NCBI GenBank assembly: GCA_050258375.1
Contig: JBLMYQ010000035.1
Span: forward strand, 1-44,486
Length of the DNA: 44,486 nucleotides
Origin: JBLMYQ01 sp050258375
Lineage (GTDB): Bacteria > Bacillota > Clostridia > Acetivibrionales > UBA4821
Direction: 5' to 3'
The notes beneath the pieces are model-generated. The model was not told the origin of the DNA, ran no database searches, and saw only the letters and a program-made list of their open reading frames with translations. Positions 33,955-42,619 of this stretch are shown one piece after another. The translations under genes were made by a program, and so were the position numbers. Position 1 is the stretch's first letter. The number at the start of each line of letters is the position of its first letter.

Positions 33955-35105
33955 TGTCCAATATCCTCCCTAATTATTTTTTCTACATCTTTAAATATTG
34001 TAAGAGCTAACTGCTTGTTGCCTGCTGCAGCCATATGAAACAAATCGCAAAAATAATCGGATTTAATACTGTTGGTATAATCAAAACAGCGAATATCAGA
34101 ATTATTTAGACTGTCTTTCATTATTTTATAATTGTTATTGTATAAATTTATATTTGGTATCAATTTGTATTCTTCTATAAGCTTGCTGTTTACAGGAGTA
34201 AAAAAAGCAGCTGTTCTAATATTGTTTTCTTTTATAATAGAATTTGTTCTCTGAAGAAACCACCAGCTTATATTGCTTTCATTCATTTCTTTTATATCAA
34301 AAGCATTTTTCCAATGGCTTATTTTGCTTACTGAGAAAGGCTTATTCTGTATCCAGATTTTATCCGGATTGTTTTTCAAATCAACCTGCGGCAGGTAAAG
34401 AGGATGCTCTTTAATTGTCTTATAATTTATCAGGTCAAAGCTTGTCAATTCTTCTCTGGGGTTGTTGCCAAAAAGATAGAATGAAAGCTCTTCGCGCATG
34501 TTATAAAGATTCCATTTGTTTAAAATATTATTTTTTATCCAGTTTTCCGTGAAGGATGCTTTTAAGCCCAGCTTGACTGCAGAATCATATTCCATGACAT
34601 CGAAAAAGTTATCAGGTCTTGCTATAGTATTTTCCTTTAACAGCTCATTAGAATAAAATGCATAGTTGATATCCATTATTATAAGGTTTGCAGCCTTGCT
34701 TGCATAAAGCTTTTTCAGGGTTAGATATATATCTGATGGGCGATTGCCGGGCATTGCAAGATTATAGACTCTGATTTTTTTACCTGAAAGCTTATCGGAA
34801 GCTAACGCCTGAAAAAAAGCAGGAATAGTATCTGAATTGCTTTTAACCATAGCGCCTGCAATTACAGAATCCCCTATAAAAACAACCTTATAGCCATCCT
34901 GCTTTTTTATATGATAAACAAATGCATCTAAAACAAGCTTGTCTACCTTTTCTCCAAATCTAAAATTATTCTCAAAAATTTCGTTAGATTTTATTCCATA
35001 AGAGGAGTGGTGCGATACATAGGTAAGTATGAAAGGTAACATTATATCAAGAATGAATAAAAATATAATTACCATAATACCGACGCGATAGCGTTTCAAA
35101 GACAA
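33951..35105 (-). CDS. Membrane-anchored SGNH hydrolase-fold protein (DltD/AlgX-like)
   Basis: 384 residues. One N-terminal membrane helix (VGIMVIIFLFILDIMLPFIL) anchors an extracytoplasmic SGNH domain. The nucleophile is S80 in VVFIGDSVIAG, an Asn occurs in YNLAMPGNRPSDIY, and the Asp-His pair lies in YFCDLFHMAAAGN near the C-terminus, so the catalytic triad looks complete. It is not close enough to name DltD itself, but occupies its position as the outer acyl-transfer partner of the MBOAT. The start is TTG 35105, 7 bases after GGGGAGG. It is the first gene of the minus-strand operon. Confidence 0.82.
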   Translation of the reverse strand: MSLKRYRVGIMVIIFLFILDIMLPFILTYVSHHSSYGIKSNEIFENNFRFGEKVDKLVLDAFVYHIKKQDGYKVVFIGDSVIAGAMVKSNSDTIPAFFQALASDKLSGKKIRVYNLAMPGNRPSDIYLTLKKLYASKAANLIIMDINYAFYSNELLKENTIARPDNFFDVMEYDSAVKLGLKASFTENWIKNNILNKWNLYNMREELSFYLFGNNPREELTSFDLINYKTIKEHPLYLPQVDLKNNPDKIWIQNKPFSVSKISHWKNAFDIKEMNESNISWWFLQRTNSIIKENNIRTAAFFTPVNSKLIEEYKLIPNINLYNNNYKIMKDSLNNSDIRCFDYTNSIKSDYFCDLFHMAAAGNKQLALTIFKDVEKIIREDIGQ

Positions 35106-35152
35106 AAATATTCCTCCCCGAAAACCATTTCTTAATGATGCCTATATAAAAA

Positions 35153-35180
35153 ATTATAGTGGTTATTCGCAAAAAGTCAA
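35153..35180 (-). promoter_or_regulatory. Sigma-A-type promoter of the Dlt-like acylation operon
   Basis: Minus-strand TTGACT (35175-35180), a 16-base spacer, and TATAAT (35153-35158), about 50 bases before the first gene. The inverted repeat GTCAA-G-TTGAC at 35176-35186 overlaps the -35 and could be an operator. Confidence 0.72.
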
Positions 35181-35203
35181 GTTGACATAAAATTTCAACC
35201 CGC

Positions 35204-35245
35204 ACCTCTGACTCCTCTCTCGAACTCGGTAGAGGAGAATTAGTA
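35204..35245. repeat. Hairpin, possible degenerate solo unit of the inverted-repeat family
   Basis: CTCCTCT (35212-35218) pairs with AGAGGAG (35231-35237) around a 12-base loop. The flanks ACCTC and GGAGAATTAGTA resemble the ends of the repeat units at 29424 and 44309. Relationship uncertain. Confidence 0.35.
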
Positions 35246-35363
35246 ATAGATTATAGGATTTAAGTTCATTCGCTAAGAATAAATTATTTATAAACAAAAT
35301 AAATATAGTTTCAGAGAAGGGCTTTAAAAGGTCCGCAATAAATGGCTAAGGAGATTGATAAAC

Positions 35364-36413
35364 ATGGAGGAAAAGCTTAAAATAGCAGTGATTTTTGGAG
35401 GTAAATCTTCCGAACATGATGTTTCCAGAGTTTCTGCTGCCTCGGTTATAAGGAATCTGCAAAGGGATAAATATGATATAATAACTGTGGGAATAACAAA
35501 GGAGGGAATGTGGGGATTATATGATGGCCCAATTGAATGTATAGAAGATGGTACATGGGAAGAAAGTGTAAGCACTTCAGGCTTTGAGGTGGTTGAATAT
35601 TTAGCAGTGCAGGCGGATGTTGTTTTTCCTGTTCTTCATGGGATTTTTGGCGAGGATGGATGTATACAAGGGCTCCTTGAGATAATAAATAAGCCTTATA
35701 TCGGCCCGGGAGTTGCCGGGTCAGCTATAGGAATAGACAAGGCTTTAAGCAAAATAATTTTTGAGCATGAAGGGATTCCACAGGCAAAATATATGGTTTT
35801 CAAGCAGGAAGGCATTACTGAAGCAGTTTACATATTTATTGGAAGAGCTGAAGAAAGATTGGGTTATCCTTGCTTTGTGAAGCCTGCCAATGGTGGTTCA
35901 TCGATAGGGGTAAGCAAGGTTCATGGCAGGGAGGAATTTATTGAAGCCATAAATGAAGCTTTAAAGTATGACAGTAAGGTGATAGTTGAAGAGTTTATTG
36001 ATGCAAGAGAGCTGGAATGCTCTGTAATTGGGAATGAATCTCCGATTGCTTCTGTTGTTGGGGAGGTTGTGCCATCGAGAGAATTTTATGATTATGATTC
36101 CAAATATAATGATGAAACTTCGCAGATAATAATACCTGCAGCAATAGACCAGAGAACATCAGACAAAATAAGAGAATATGCAATAAAAGCATTTAAAGCT
36201 CTTGGGTGTAATGGTATGAGCAGATTGGATTTCTTTTTACATAAAAAAACAGGTGAAATATTCATAAATGAAATTAACACTATACCCGGATTTACAAAGA
36301 TAAGTATGTTTCCAAAGCTTTTTGAGGTTTCGGGAATTGGATACAAGGAATTGCTTGATAAATTAATAAGGCTGGCTGTTGAAAGGCATTTTAGCCAATT
36401 CAATTATCAATAG
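35364..36413 (+). CDS. ddl: D-alanine--D-alanine ligase
   Basis: 349 residues, ATP-grasp fold. It joins two D-alanines for peptidoglycan precursors in the cytoplasm. Motifs are AVIFGGKSSEHDVSRVSAAS at the N-terminus, FPVLHGIFGEDGCIQGLLE, YIGPGVAGSAIGIDKALSK, FVKPANGGSSIGVSKV and the Mg-binding LDFFLHKKTGEIFINEINT near the end. The length fits the family. ATG 35364 is preferred, with AAGGAG 10 bases before. A TTG at 35355 is too close to that RBS. murI follows after 25 bases, giving a D-amino-acid supply operon. No clear promoter is visible before it. Confidence 0.95.
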   Translation: MEEKLKIAVIFGGKSSEHDVSRVSAASVIRNLQRDKYDIITVGITKEGMWGLYDGPIECIEDGTWEESVSTSGFEVVEYLAVQADVVFPVLHGIFGEDGCIQGLLEIINKPYIGPGVAGSAIGIDKALSKIIFEHEGIPQAKYMVFKQEGITEAVYIFIGRAEERLGYPCFVKPANGGSSIGVSKVHGREEFIEAINEALKYDSKVIVEEFIDARELECSVIGNESPIASVVGEVVPSREFYDYDSKYNDETSQIIIPAAIDQRTSDKIREYAIKAFKALGCNGMSRLDFFLHKKTGEIFINEINTIPGFTKISMFPKLFEVSGIGYKELLDKLIRLAVERHFSQFNYQ

Positions 36414-36438
36414 CTTGAAAAGATAAAAGGAGATACGT

Positions 36439-37245
36439 ATGAATAACATTCCAATAGGTGTTTTTGATTCTGGAATTGGAGGAATAACTGTTTTATCGGA
36501 TATTATAAAAATCCTTCCAAATCAGAAATTTATTTATTTTGGTGATACAGAGAACGCACCTTATGGTACGAAGGATTCAGATACTATTTTAAAATACTCA
36601 TTAAATGCGGCTGATTTCTTAATACAAAAAGGCATAAAAGCACTTGTTGTAGCATGTAATACTGCGACAAGTGCCTCAATAAAGCAGCTTAGAAAAAGAT
36701 TAAGTATTCCTGTGATTGGAATGGAGCCTGCTTTAAAGCTTGCTGTTGATAAAGGCGATGGAGGAGCTATTGCTGTAATGGCTACAGCCTTAACGATTAA
36801 AGAAAAAAAGTTTAATGATCTTATGGAAAATTTATCTCCTAAAGCGAAGGTGATTCCGATTGCCTGCTCCGGTCTTGTTGAGATAATAGAAGCCGGAGAA
36901 TGGGAGGGAGATAGAATACACGGTTATCTGGATGAAAAATTCTCAGATAAAGATATTGAAAAAATAACCGATATTGTGTTAGGCTGTACTCACTACATTT
37001 TTATTAAGAAGGCTGTAAGAGACTTTTTTGACAATAAAATTAATGTTGTTGACGGAAATGAAGGAACTGCAAGGCAATTAAAAAGAGTACTGATTTCAGA
37101 AGGCTTATATCAAGAAAATTGTAAAATTAGAGATTTTGATGATTTGCCTGTAGAATTCTACTTTTCAGGAGGAAAGGACAGGCCCTTGAATCTTTATAAG
37201 GATTGGCTCAGGGAAAACGTAAGCAGGGATAAGCCTCATCTATAA
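36439..37245 (+). CDS. murI: Glutamate racemase
   Basis: 268 residues. It makes D-glutamate for peptidoglycan. Both catalytic cysteine regions are present: ALVVACNTATSASI near residue 73 and IVLGCTHYIFIKKAV near residue 184. The N-terminus IGVFDSGIGGITVLSDI carries the acidic residue in DSG, and FGDTENAPYG is also conserved. RBS AAAGGAG lies 7 bases before ATG. It is located between ddl and a DUF1934 gene, consistent with a cell wall precursor operon. Confidence 0.95.
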   Translation: MNNIPIGVFDSGIGGITVLSDIIKILPNQKFIYFGDTENAPYGTKDSDTILKYSLNAADFLIQKGIKALVVACNTATSASIKQLRKRLSIPVIGMEPALKLAVDKGDGGAIAVMATALTIKEKKFNDLMENLSPKAKVIPIACSGLVEIIEAGEWEGDRIHGYLDEKFSDKDIEKITDIVLGCTHYIFIKKAVRDFFDNKINVVDGNEGTARQLKRVLISEGLYQENCKIRDFDDLPVEFYFSGGKDRPLNLYKDWLRENVSRDKPHL

Positions 37246-37281
37246 TATTTATTTTAATTGGAAAGGGTAGCTGGGTGGGTT

Positions 37282-37725
37282 ATGAAAAAAGAAAAGGAAG
37301 TAATTATTTCTGTTGTTGGTACGCAGACTGGTTCAAACGGGGAGGGTAACCCCATTGAGCTTGTTACTGAAGGGAAGTTTTATAATGAAGGAAACGGATA
37401 TACAGCTGTCTATAAAGAGACAAGGATTACCGGAATGGATGGAACTGTTACTACGGTTGCTATTTCGCCGGAGATTGTTATTCTTACCAGAGAAGGGTCT
37501 GTAAACTCCCAGTTGATTTTTGAAAAGGGTCAGAGACATGTTTCTCATTATGATACAGCTCATGGCGCATTTACAATTGGCGTTTTTACAAACACCATGT
37601 TTATTAATGTGAATGAACATGGCGGAGAACTGAAAATAGACTACCATCTTGAAATTGATAATGCTGATGCAGGAACAAATGATTTTCATATGATAATTAG
37701 AGAGGTTGATAGTGATGAGTGTTAA
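37282..37725 (+). CDS. DUF1934 (YwiB-like) beta-barrel protein
   Basis: 147 residues, predicted calycin-like beta barrel. Typical parts are VIISVVGTQTGSNGEGNPIE, LVTEGKFYNEGNGYTAVYKE, TRITGMDGTVTTVAISPE and FEKGQRHVSHYDTAHGAF. The function of the family is unknown. In many Firmicutes it stands directly before argS, as here, with an 11-base overlap. I use ATG 37282, preceded by GGGTGGG. The TTG at 37258 lacks an RBS at proper distance. Confidence 0.88.
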   Translation: MKKEKEVIISVVGTQTGSNGEGNPIELVTEGKFYNEGNGYTAVYKETRITGMDGTVTTVAISPEIVILTREGSVNSQLIFEKGQRHVSHYDTAHGAFTIGVFTNTMFINVNEHGGELKIDYHLEIDNADAGTNDFHMIIREVDSDEC

Positions 37726-39415
37726 TTTGATAAAGAAGATAAGGGAGCAAGTAATTGAAACAATCAAAGGCTCAATAGCAAAAGCGTGTGAGCTTAACCT
37801 TTTGCCCCAAATCGACTTGCCTGAGCATATATTTATAGAAGTGCCAAAAGAAAAAGCAAATGGTGACTTTTCAACCAATATTGCTATGCAGCTTGCAAGA
37901 ACGGCAAAAATGCCTCCAAGGCAAATTGCTGATTATATTGTTTCAAATGCAGATATTTCAGGTACATATATCAAAGAGATTAAGACGGCCGGTGCCGGTT
38001 TTATAAATTTTTATATTAATAACGAATGGATTTATGAAGTTTTGCCTGCCATAGTTAAGGAAAATGAAAATTACGGAAAGTCGGATTATGCAAAAGGACA
38101 AAAGGTGATGGTCGAATTTGTAAGTGCTAACCCGACAGGTCCTTTGCACATGGGAAACGCCAGAGGAGGAGCGTTGGGAGATTGTATCGCTGCTGTTTTG
38201 GAGGCTGTTGGATGCGATGTAACCAGAGAATTTTATGTAAATGATGCCGGAAATCAGATTGAATTATTGGGGCAATCGCTGGAAGCAAGGTATATACAGC
38301 TTATCAAAGGGGAAGACGCTGCAGTTTTTCCGGAAAACGGGTATCAGGGTGAGGATATAATTGAGCATATGAAGGCGTTTATTGAAATAAACGGTGAAAA
38401 ATACCTTGAAAGTCCTTCGGATGAAAGAAAGAAGGCTTTTGCAGAATATGCATTGAAGAAGAATCTGGAGAGGATAAAAAATGGTCTTTCCAGCTATGGT
38501 GTTGAATTTGATGTATGGTTTTCAGAGAAGTCATTGCATGACAGTGGACAAGTTAAAGAAACCATTGAATTAATGGCTAAAAATGGTCATACCTATGAAA
38601 AAGAAGGTGCTATTTGGTTTAAGGCTACCGATTTTGGCTTGGACAAGGATGATGTTCTGATAAGGGCTAATGGTATTCCTACATATTTTGCTGCGGATAT
38701 TGCTTATCATAGAAATAAATTCCTGACCCGGAATTTTGATAGGGTTATAAATCTTTGGGGAGCAGACCATCATGGGCATGTTGCGAGAGTGAAAGCGGGG
38801 GTTGCGGCTTGCGGCATAAACCCTGACAAGCTTGATGTTGTTTTGTTCCAGTTAGTTCGTTTGTTGAGAAATGGCGAGGTTGCAAGAATGTCTAAAAGAA
38901 AAGGAACGGTTATATCTGTTGAGGATTTGATAGAAGAGGTTGGACGTGATTCTGCAAGATTCTTCTTTAATAATAAACAAGCAGAAACGCATATGGATTT
39001 TGACCTTGACCTTGCAGTCGCACAATCAAATGAAAATCCGGTTTTCTATATTCAGTATGCACATGCCAGAATTTGCAGTATTATAAGAATCCTTCAGGAA
39101 GAAGGAGTAAAATTGCCTGAGGTATCAGAAATAAATGCAGCCCTGCTATCTACTCAGGAAGAAACTGAGCTAATCAGAAAGCTGATAGATTTACCTGAAG
39201 AAATTGTTTTATCCGCACGTGATTTGGAACCAAGCAGATTAACAAGGTATTTATTTGAATTGGCTTCACTGTTTCATTCTTTTTATAATGTTCACAGAAT
39301 TAAAGGAGAAGCAGAGGAGATACTCAAAGCAAGGCTTGTGCTTGTGGATTGTGTAAGGATAGTAATAAGGAATGTACTGGGGATGTTGGCGATATCTGCC
39401 CCAGAAAGGATGTAG
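37715..39415 (+). CDS. argS: Arginyl-tRNA synthetase
   Basis: 566 residues, class I synthetase. The N-terminal Add1 domain covers ~1-110. The HIGH-type motif is SANPTGPLHMGNARGGALGD near residue 138, and KMSKS-type is ARMSKRKGTV near residue 390. Then come the anticodon-binding helices, ending in GMLAISAPERM, the standard ArgS C-terminus, so the gene is complete. ATG 37715 follows AGAGAGG by 9 bases and overlaps the DUF1934 gene. I find no T-box leader, as expected for an internal operon gene. A long palindrome begins 3 bases after the stop. Confidence 0.96.
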   Translation: MSVNLIKKIREQVIETIKGSIAKACELNLLPQIDLPEHIFIEVPKEKANGDFSTNIAMQLARTAKMPPRQIADYIVSNADISGTYIKEIKTAGAGFINFYINNEWIYEVLPAIVKENENYGKSDYAKGQKVMVEFVSANPTGPLHMGNARGGALGDCIAAVLEAVGCDVTREFYVNDAGNQIELLGQSLEARYIQLIKGEDAAVFPENGYQGEDIIEHMKAFIEINGEKYLESPSDERKKAFAEYALKKNLERIKNGLSSYGVEFDVWFSEKSLHDSGQVKETIELMAKNGHTYEKEGAIWFKATDFGLDKDDVLIRANGIPTYFAADIAYHRNKFLTRNFDRVINLWGADHHGHVARVKAGVAACGINPDKLDVVLFQLVRLLRNGEVARMSKRKGTVISVEDLIEEVGRDSARFFFNNKQAETHMDFDLDLAVAQSNENPVFYIQYAHARICSIIRILQEEGVKLPEVSEINAALLSTQEETELIRKLIDLPEEIVLSARDLEPSRLTRYLFELASLFHSFYNVHRIKGEAEEILKARLVLVDCVRIVIRNVLGMLAISAPERM

Positions 39416-39417
39416 AC

Positions 39418-39537
39418 GGAATCGTGATAAACGTCGCAATGCGTTGTCAGTCATCGCATGTAAAATGCTCACATATCAGATATATGCTCCGCTTTTACAT
39501 GCTTGACTTTCTAGCCTTACTCGTTTCTGACGATTCC
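39418..39537. repeat. ~120 bp imperfect palindromic element after argS
   Basis: Outer arms GGAATCGT (39418-39425) and ACGATTCC (39530-39537), middle arms GCATGTAAAA (39456-39465) and TTTTACATGC (39493-39502), and a near-symmetric centre around 39479 (GCTCACATATC..GATATATGC). It encodes no protein and could fold into one long hairpin, so it is MITE-like or REP-like. The remaining gap to 39724 holds AT-rich DNA and the terminator-like hairpin listed separately. Confidence 0.75.
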
Positions 39538-39653
39538 TGTTAATATACTGATGAGTGTTGAATAATATATAAAACTATAAAAATAATATTATTTTAATGA
39601 AGTATAAATAATATTGTAATACTCCATAAGCAGGAATCTATTAATATTTAAAG

Positions 39654-39696
39654 AAAAATATCCGATATACTTATCGGATATTTTTATACTTTTTTA
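39654..39696 (+). terminator. Strong terminator-like hairpin before the SLH protein gene
   Basis: AAAAATATCCGATA / TATCGGATATTTTT, a perfect 14-base stem with a 4-base loop, then a T-run. It ends only about 30 bases before the start at 39725, so either the gene is transcribed through it (attenuation) or its promoter overlaps it. Confidence 0.8.
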
Positions 39697-39724
39697 GGCT
39701 AAAATTAATAAAGGAGCATGATTC

Positions 39725-42601
39725 ATGAACAGGATCAAACCTGGATTTATCAAATTCTTTTCTTTTATAACCTTCATTTCGGCGGTTACTTTACCGATAA
39801 CGCCTTTCGCGGAAGCAGAAACACCTGAAAAGGTTTACAGCGGCATAAATAATGCGCGGCAAATCATAGAAAATATCAATTTTAAAGATGTTGGCTCACT
39901 GCCGGCAAATTATTGGGCAAAGGACGCTGTTTATGAAACAGCGGCGCTCGAAGCTGTAAAGGGGTATGGAGACAGCAATTTCAGACCGAAACAGGCGCTG
40001 AGTAAAGAGGAAGCGATTGCCCTGATATATAGAATGCTGGGAAGGGAAGCTGATGCCCAGAAGGCGGCAGAGGCGCTCGATGCGAAAAGAGGAATCAATA
40101 CTAAAAAGAATGATGCTGTAAAAATGTGGGCTGATGGTTATCTCCAATTAGCCTTAAATGATGGTTTAATAAAGCAAGGGGATTTCCAGACTGCAATACA
40201 GAGATTCCAACCTAAACCGGGAACCAAGAATAAATTTGTCAGAACTGACCCTGCACAAAGGCAAGAGGTTGCTTATTGGGTGGCAAAAGCAATGAAGCTT
40301 GACCCGGTTTACGGGCAGCAGAATATATTCAACAGCTTTAAAGATTGGTCAAAGAGTGAACCTGTAAAAGTACCATATATTGAAGCAATACTAAGAAATA
40401 ACATAATGAATGGAAAAGCAGGAGGATACTTTGATCCGCTGGGCTCAGTCCAAAGAGAGCAGATGGCAAGAATTATGAAAAATATGGAGCCTATTGTATT
40501 AAAAACAAGAGGATATGAGAAAAAAAGCGGATACGTTGAAAGCATTTATTTTGACAGCGATCCAAAGCTGGGAGGCGGAACTGCTGCCAATAGATTTGCG
40601 ATAAGAGGAGAAGATGGCAAACTATATAATATTATTACACAGACATTACTGACAAAAGCGAATTCCAAGGGAGAAGAATATAGTCCCGGAAAGCAGACTA
40701 CAGAGGAGCTGGAATTGGTGGTATACAAAGATGGCAAGCTTTCTACTGCGCAGGCGCTGCAGCCAAACGACCAATTGGATTATGTAGTAAATCCCGATAA
40801 TGAAGTAAGGTTTGTAAATGTAAGGACCTCAGCACTGCAAGCAAAGAGAATAAAGGGATTTGTTGACAGTGTTGATAATGCGGGAAGGACAATCTCAATC
40901 AATAACGGTAATGGCATTATTACATACAGTGTAAGCGGAAATGCAGTAATTCTGGATAACGGCAAGGTTGTCATGCTTGAAGACATTAAAAAGGATAAGG
41001 CAGTTGTAATTACTGTAGAAAATGATGTTGTAACAAAAATTGATGCTAGTCTTCAAACTGCCGGACAAGAAGTAGGAGATGTTTCGGGAATTGTTGAGGA
41101 AAACAATCCTGAATTAAGGTATATTTCGTTGTATGAAGAATCAGGGGCAAGGAGTCAGGATTTATTGAGAATATATAATTACAAGCCTGAAGCTGTCGAA
41201 GTAACAAGAAATGGTATACCTGCGGCTGCAAAGGATGTGCAGGCAGGAGATGCGGTTTGTCTCAAGAGTAATGAGAATAATGAAATTATACTTATAAGTG
41301 CTGTAGATAATTATGAGAACGCTTACGGACGGATTATTTCAAAGCAAGCATCTTCAGTTGGAGTGGAATATGATGATGGCTCACAGCAGGTTCTAAGCTT
41401 GGACCCGAATGTAATCATCATATCTGACAGAAAGGTTGTACCGCTTTCTGATATTAATGAAGGCGATTATGTCAGAATGCTTCTGCAAAAAACACCGGAT
41501 GTTACAAAAATAAAAGAGATAACCCTTAAAACAGCCGCTCAAAATATCAGCAGCATATATAAGGGCGAGATTGCCAGCGCTGATGTGCTGACACAGACAA
41601 TAAGGCTCAAACATCCTGAAAAATTCAATAAGGGAAGGTTTGAAAGAATTTCCGAAGTAGGATTTCTCAATTTAAAGGCGGATGATAAAATAAAAATATT
41701 TAATGGATTAAATACGTTGAGTCTTGAAGAAACAGGAAAGCTGTATATAAACAAACCTGTTTACCTTGCAGCCAGAAAGGATTTTGGAGGGCAGGAAGCG
41801 GCAGTTATGATTACCTTTAAGGATTTGTCTGCGCGCGAAGCCTTTTATGATGATACTATATTCTCAGCAACAGCAGGTGCTGGCACAATAAAGCTTGATT
41901 CTTTAACCGGCTCATTAAAATATGATGACTCTACAATTGCTGTTAAAGACGGAAGGCTGACAAGCGGAAGAAGCCTGACCAAGGGAGATTCGATTTACGT
42001 TGTTACTAATGATGCTGATGACTCAAAGCCGGAAGAAGCTAAAATTTTATTTTCAGTTAAAAAGCAAGACGAAAATCCGGTAAATATTTTTAGAGGCAAA
42101 ATAGGATATATAAATACAAACAAAAATCTTACACTTGATTCATATTCAATACTTGATGGTCTTACATGGGAATTCACCAATTCGCCCAAAACCTTTGATA
42201 TAAGCTATAATACACGTGTTTTCAGCAGTGAAGGAGTAGATAATGTAAGAGATTTCGTTTATGCTTCTAACTGGACAGGCAGTCCGGTATATATTGTTGC
42301 AGATGAAACCGAAGCCCTGCTTATAAGCAATGCACCATACGGAGCATTTAATGCCAGAGGAGAGGTAGCATCTGCGGGTTCGGGAAGTATAGCCCTTGTA
42401 AAAGCGTCTCTTTACAATGCAAATAAAATGCAGTGGGAAGCAGCTAATAATATCACTGTTAAAATATTATCCAATACAGTTATAATAAAGGATAACAATA
42501 TTATTAAGCCTGAAGATATAAAAGCCGGAGATCTTGTTAGAATATTGAAAAAAGAACAAACTACAGCGGGTGACGCATATTTGATATTGGTAGAGAAATA
42601 A
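39725..42601 (+). CDS. S-layer-homology (SLH) domain surface protein, N-terminal anchor
   Basis: 958 residues, secreted. The signal peptide covers ~1-34, with a basic start, hydrophobic core and cleavage near PFAEA. Three SLH-type repeats follow (~50-110, 135-195, 195-255), recognisable by YWAKDAVYETAALEAVKGYG, FRPKQALSKEEAIALIYRML, FDPLGSVQREQMARIMKN. SLH domains bind pyruvylated secondary cell wall polymers. The remaining ~700 residues are repeated small beta domains (for example GFVDSVDNAGRTISINNG, GRIISKQASSVGVEYDDG) of unknown role. RBS AAAGGAG. A second SLH protein follows 18 bases later in the same unit. Confidence 0.9.
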   Translation: MNRIKPGFIKFFSFITFISAVTLPITPFAEAETPEKVYSGINNARQIIENINFKDVGSLPANYWAKDAVYETAALEAVKGYGDSNFRPKQALSKEEAIALIYRMLGREADAQKAAEALDAKRGINTKKNDAVKMWADGYLQLALNDGLIKQGDFQTAIQRFQPKPGTKNKFVRTDPAQRQEVAYWVAKAMKLDPVYGQQNIFNSFKDWSKSEPVKVPYIEAILRNNIMNGKAGGYFDPLGSVQREQMARIMKNMEPIVLKTRGYEKKSGYVESIYFDSDPKLGGGTAANRFAIRGEDGKLYNIITQTLLTKANSKGEEYSPGKQTTEELELVVYKDGKLSTAQALQPNDQLDYVVNPDNEVRFVNVRTSALQAKRIKGFVDSVDNAGRTISINNGNGIITYSVSGNAVILDNGKVVMLEDIKKDKAVVITVENDVVTKIDASLQTAGQEVGDVSGIVEENNPELRYISLYEESGARSQDLLRIYNYKPEAVEVTRNGIPAAAKDVQAGDAVCLKSNENNEIILISAVDNYENAYGRIISKQASSVGVEYDDGSQQVLSLDPNVIIISDRKVVPLSDINEGDYVRMLLQKTPDVTKIKEITLKTAAQNISSIYKGEIASADVLTQTIRLKHPEKFNKGRFERISEVGFLNLKADDKIKIFNGLNTLSLEETGKLYINKPVYLAARKDFGGQEAAVMITFKDLSAREAFYDDTIFSATAGAGTIKLDSLTGSLKYDDSTIAVKDGRLTSGRSLTKGDSIYVVTNDADDSKPEEAKILFSVKKQDENPVNIFRGKIGYINTNKNLTLDSYSILDGLTWEFTNSPKTFDISYNTRVFSSEGVDNVRDFVYASNWTGSPVYIVADETEALLISNAPYGAFNARGEVASAGSGSIALVKASLYNANKMQWEAANNITVKILSNTVIIKDNNIIKPEDIKAGDLVRILKKEQTTAGDAYLILVEK

Positions 42602-42619
42602 CTTGGGAAGGTGAGCTTT

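Noticed and set aside
30554..35105. Ordinary dlt operon for teichoic acid D-alanylation
   Set aside because: The adenylating enzyme is longer and AcsA-like, the carrier has DSF, the SGNH protein is not clearly DltD, and the gene order differs.
37282..37715. T-box leader for argS
   Set aside because: argS starts inside the DUF1934 gene and no T-box sequence or specifier stem is visible upstream.
37333..37878. 181-codon minus-strand frame
   Set aside because: It is antisense to the DUF1934 and argS genes, Cys/Ser-rich with no recognisable motif.
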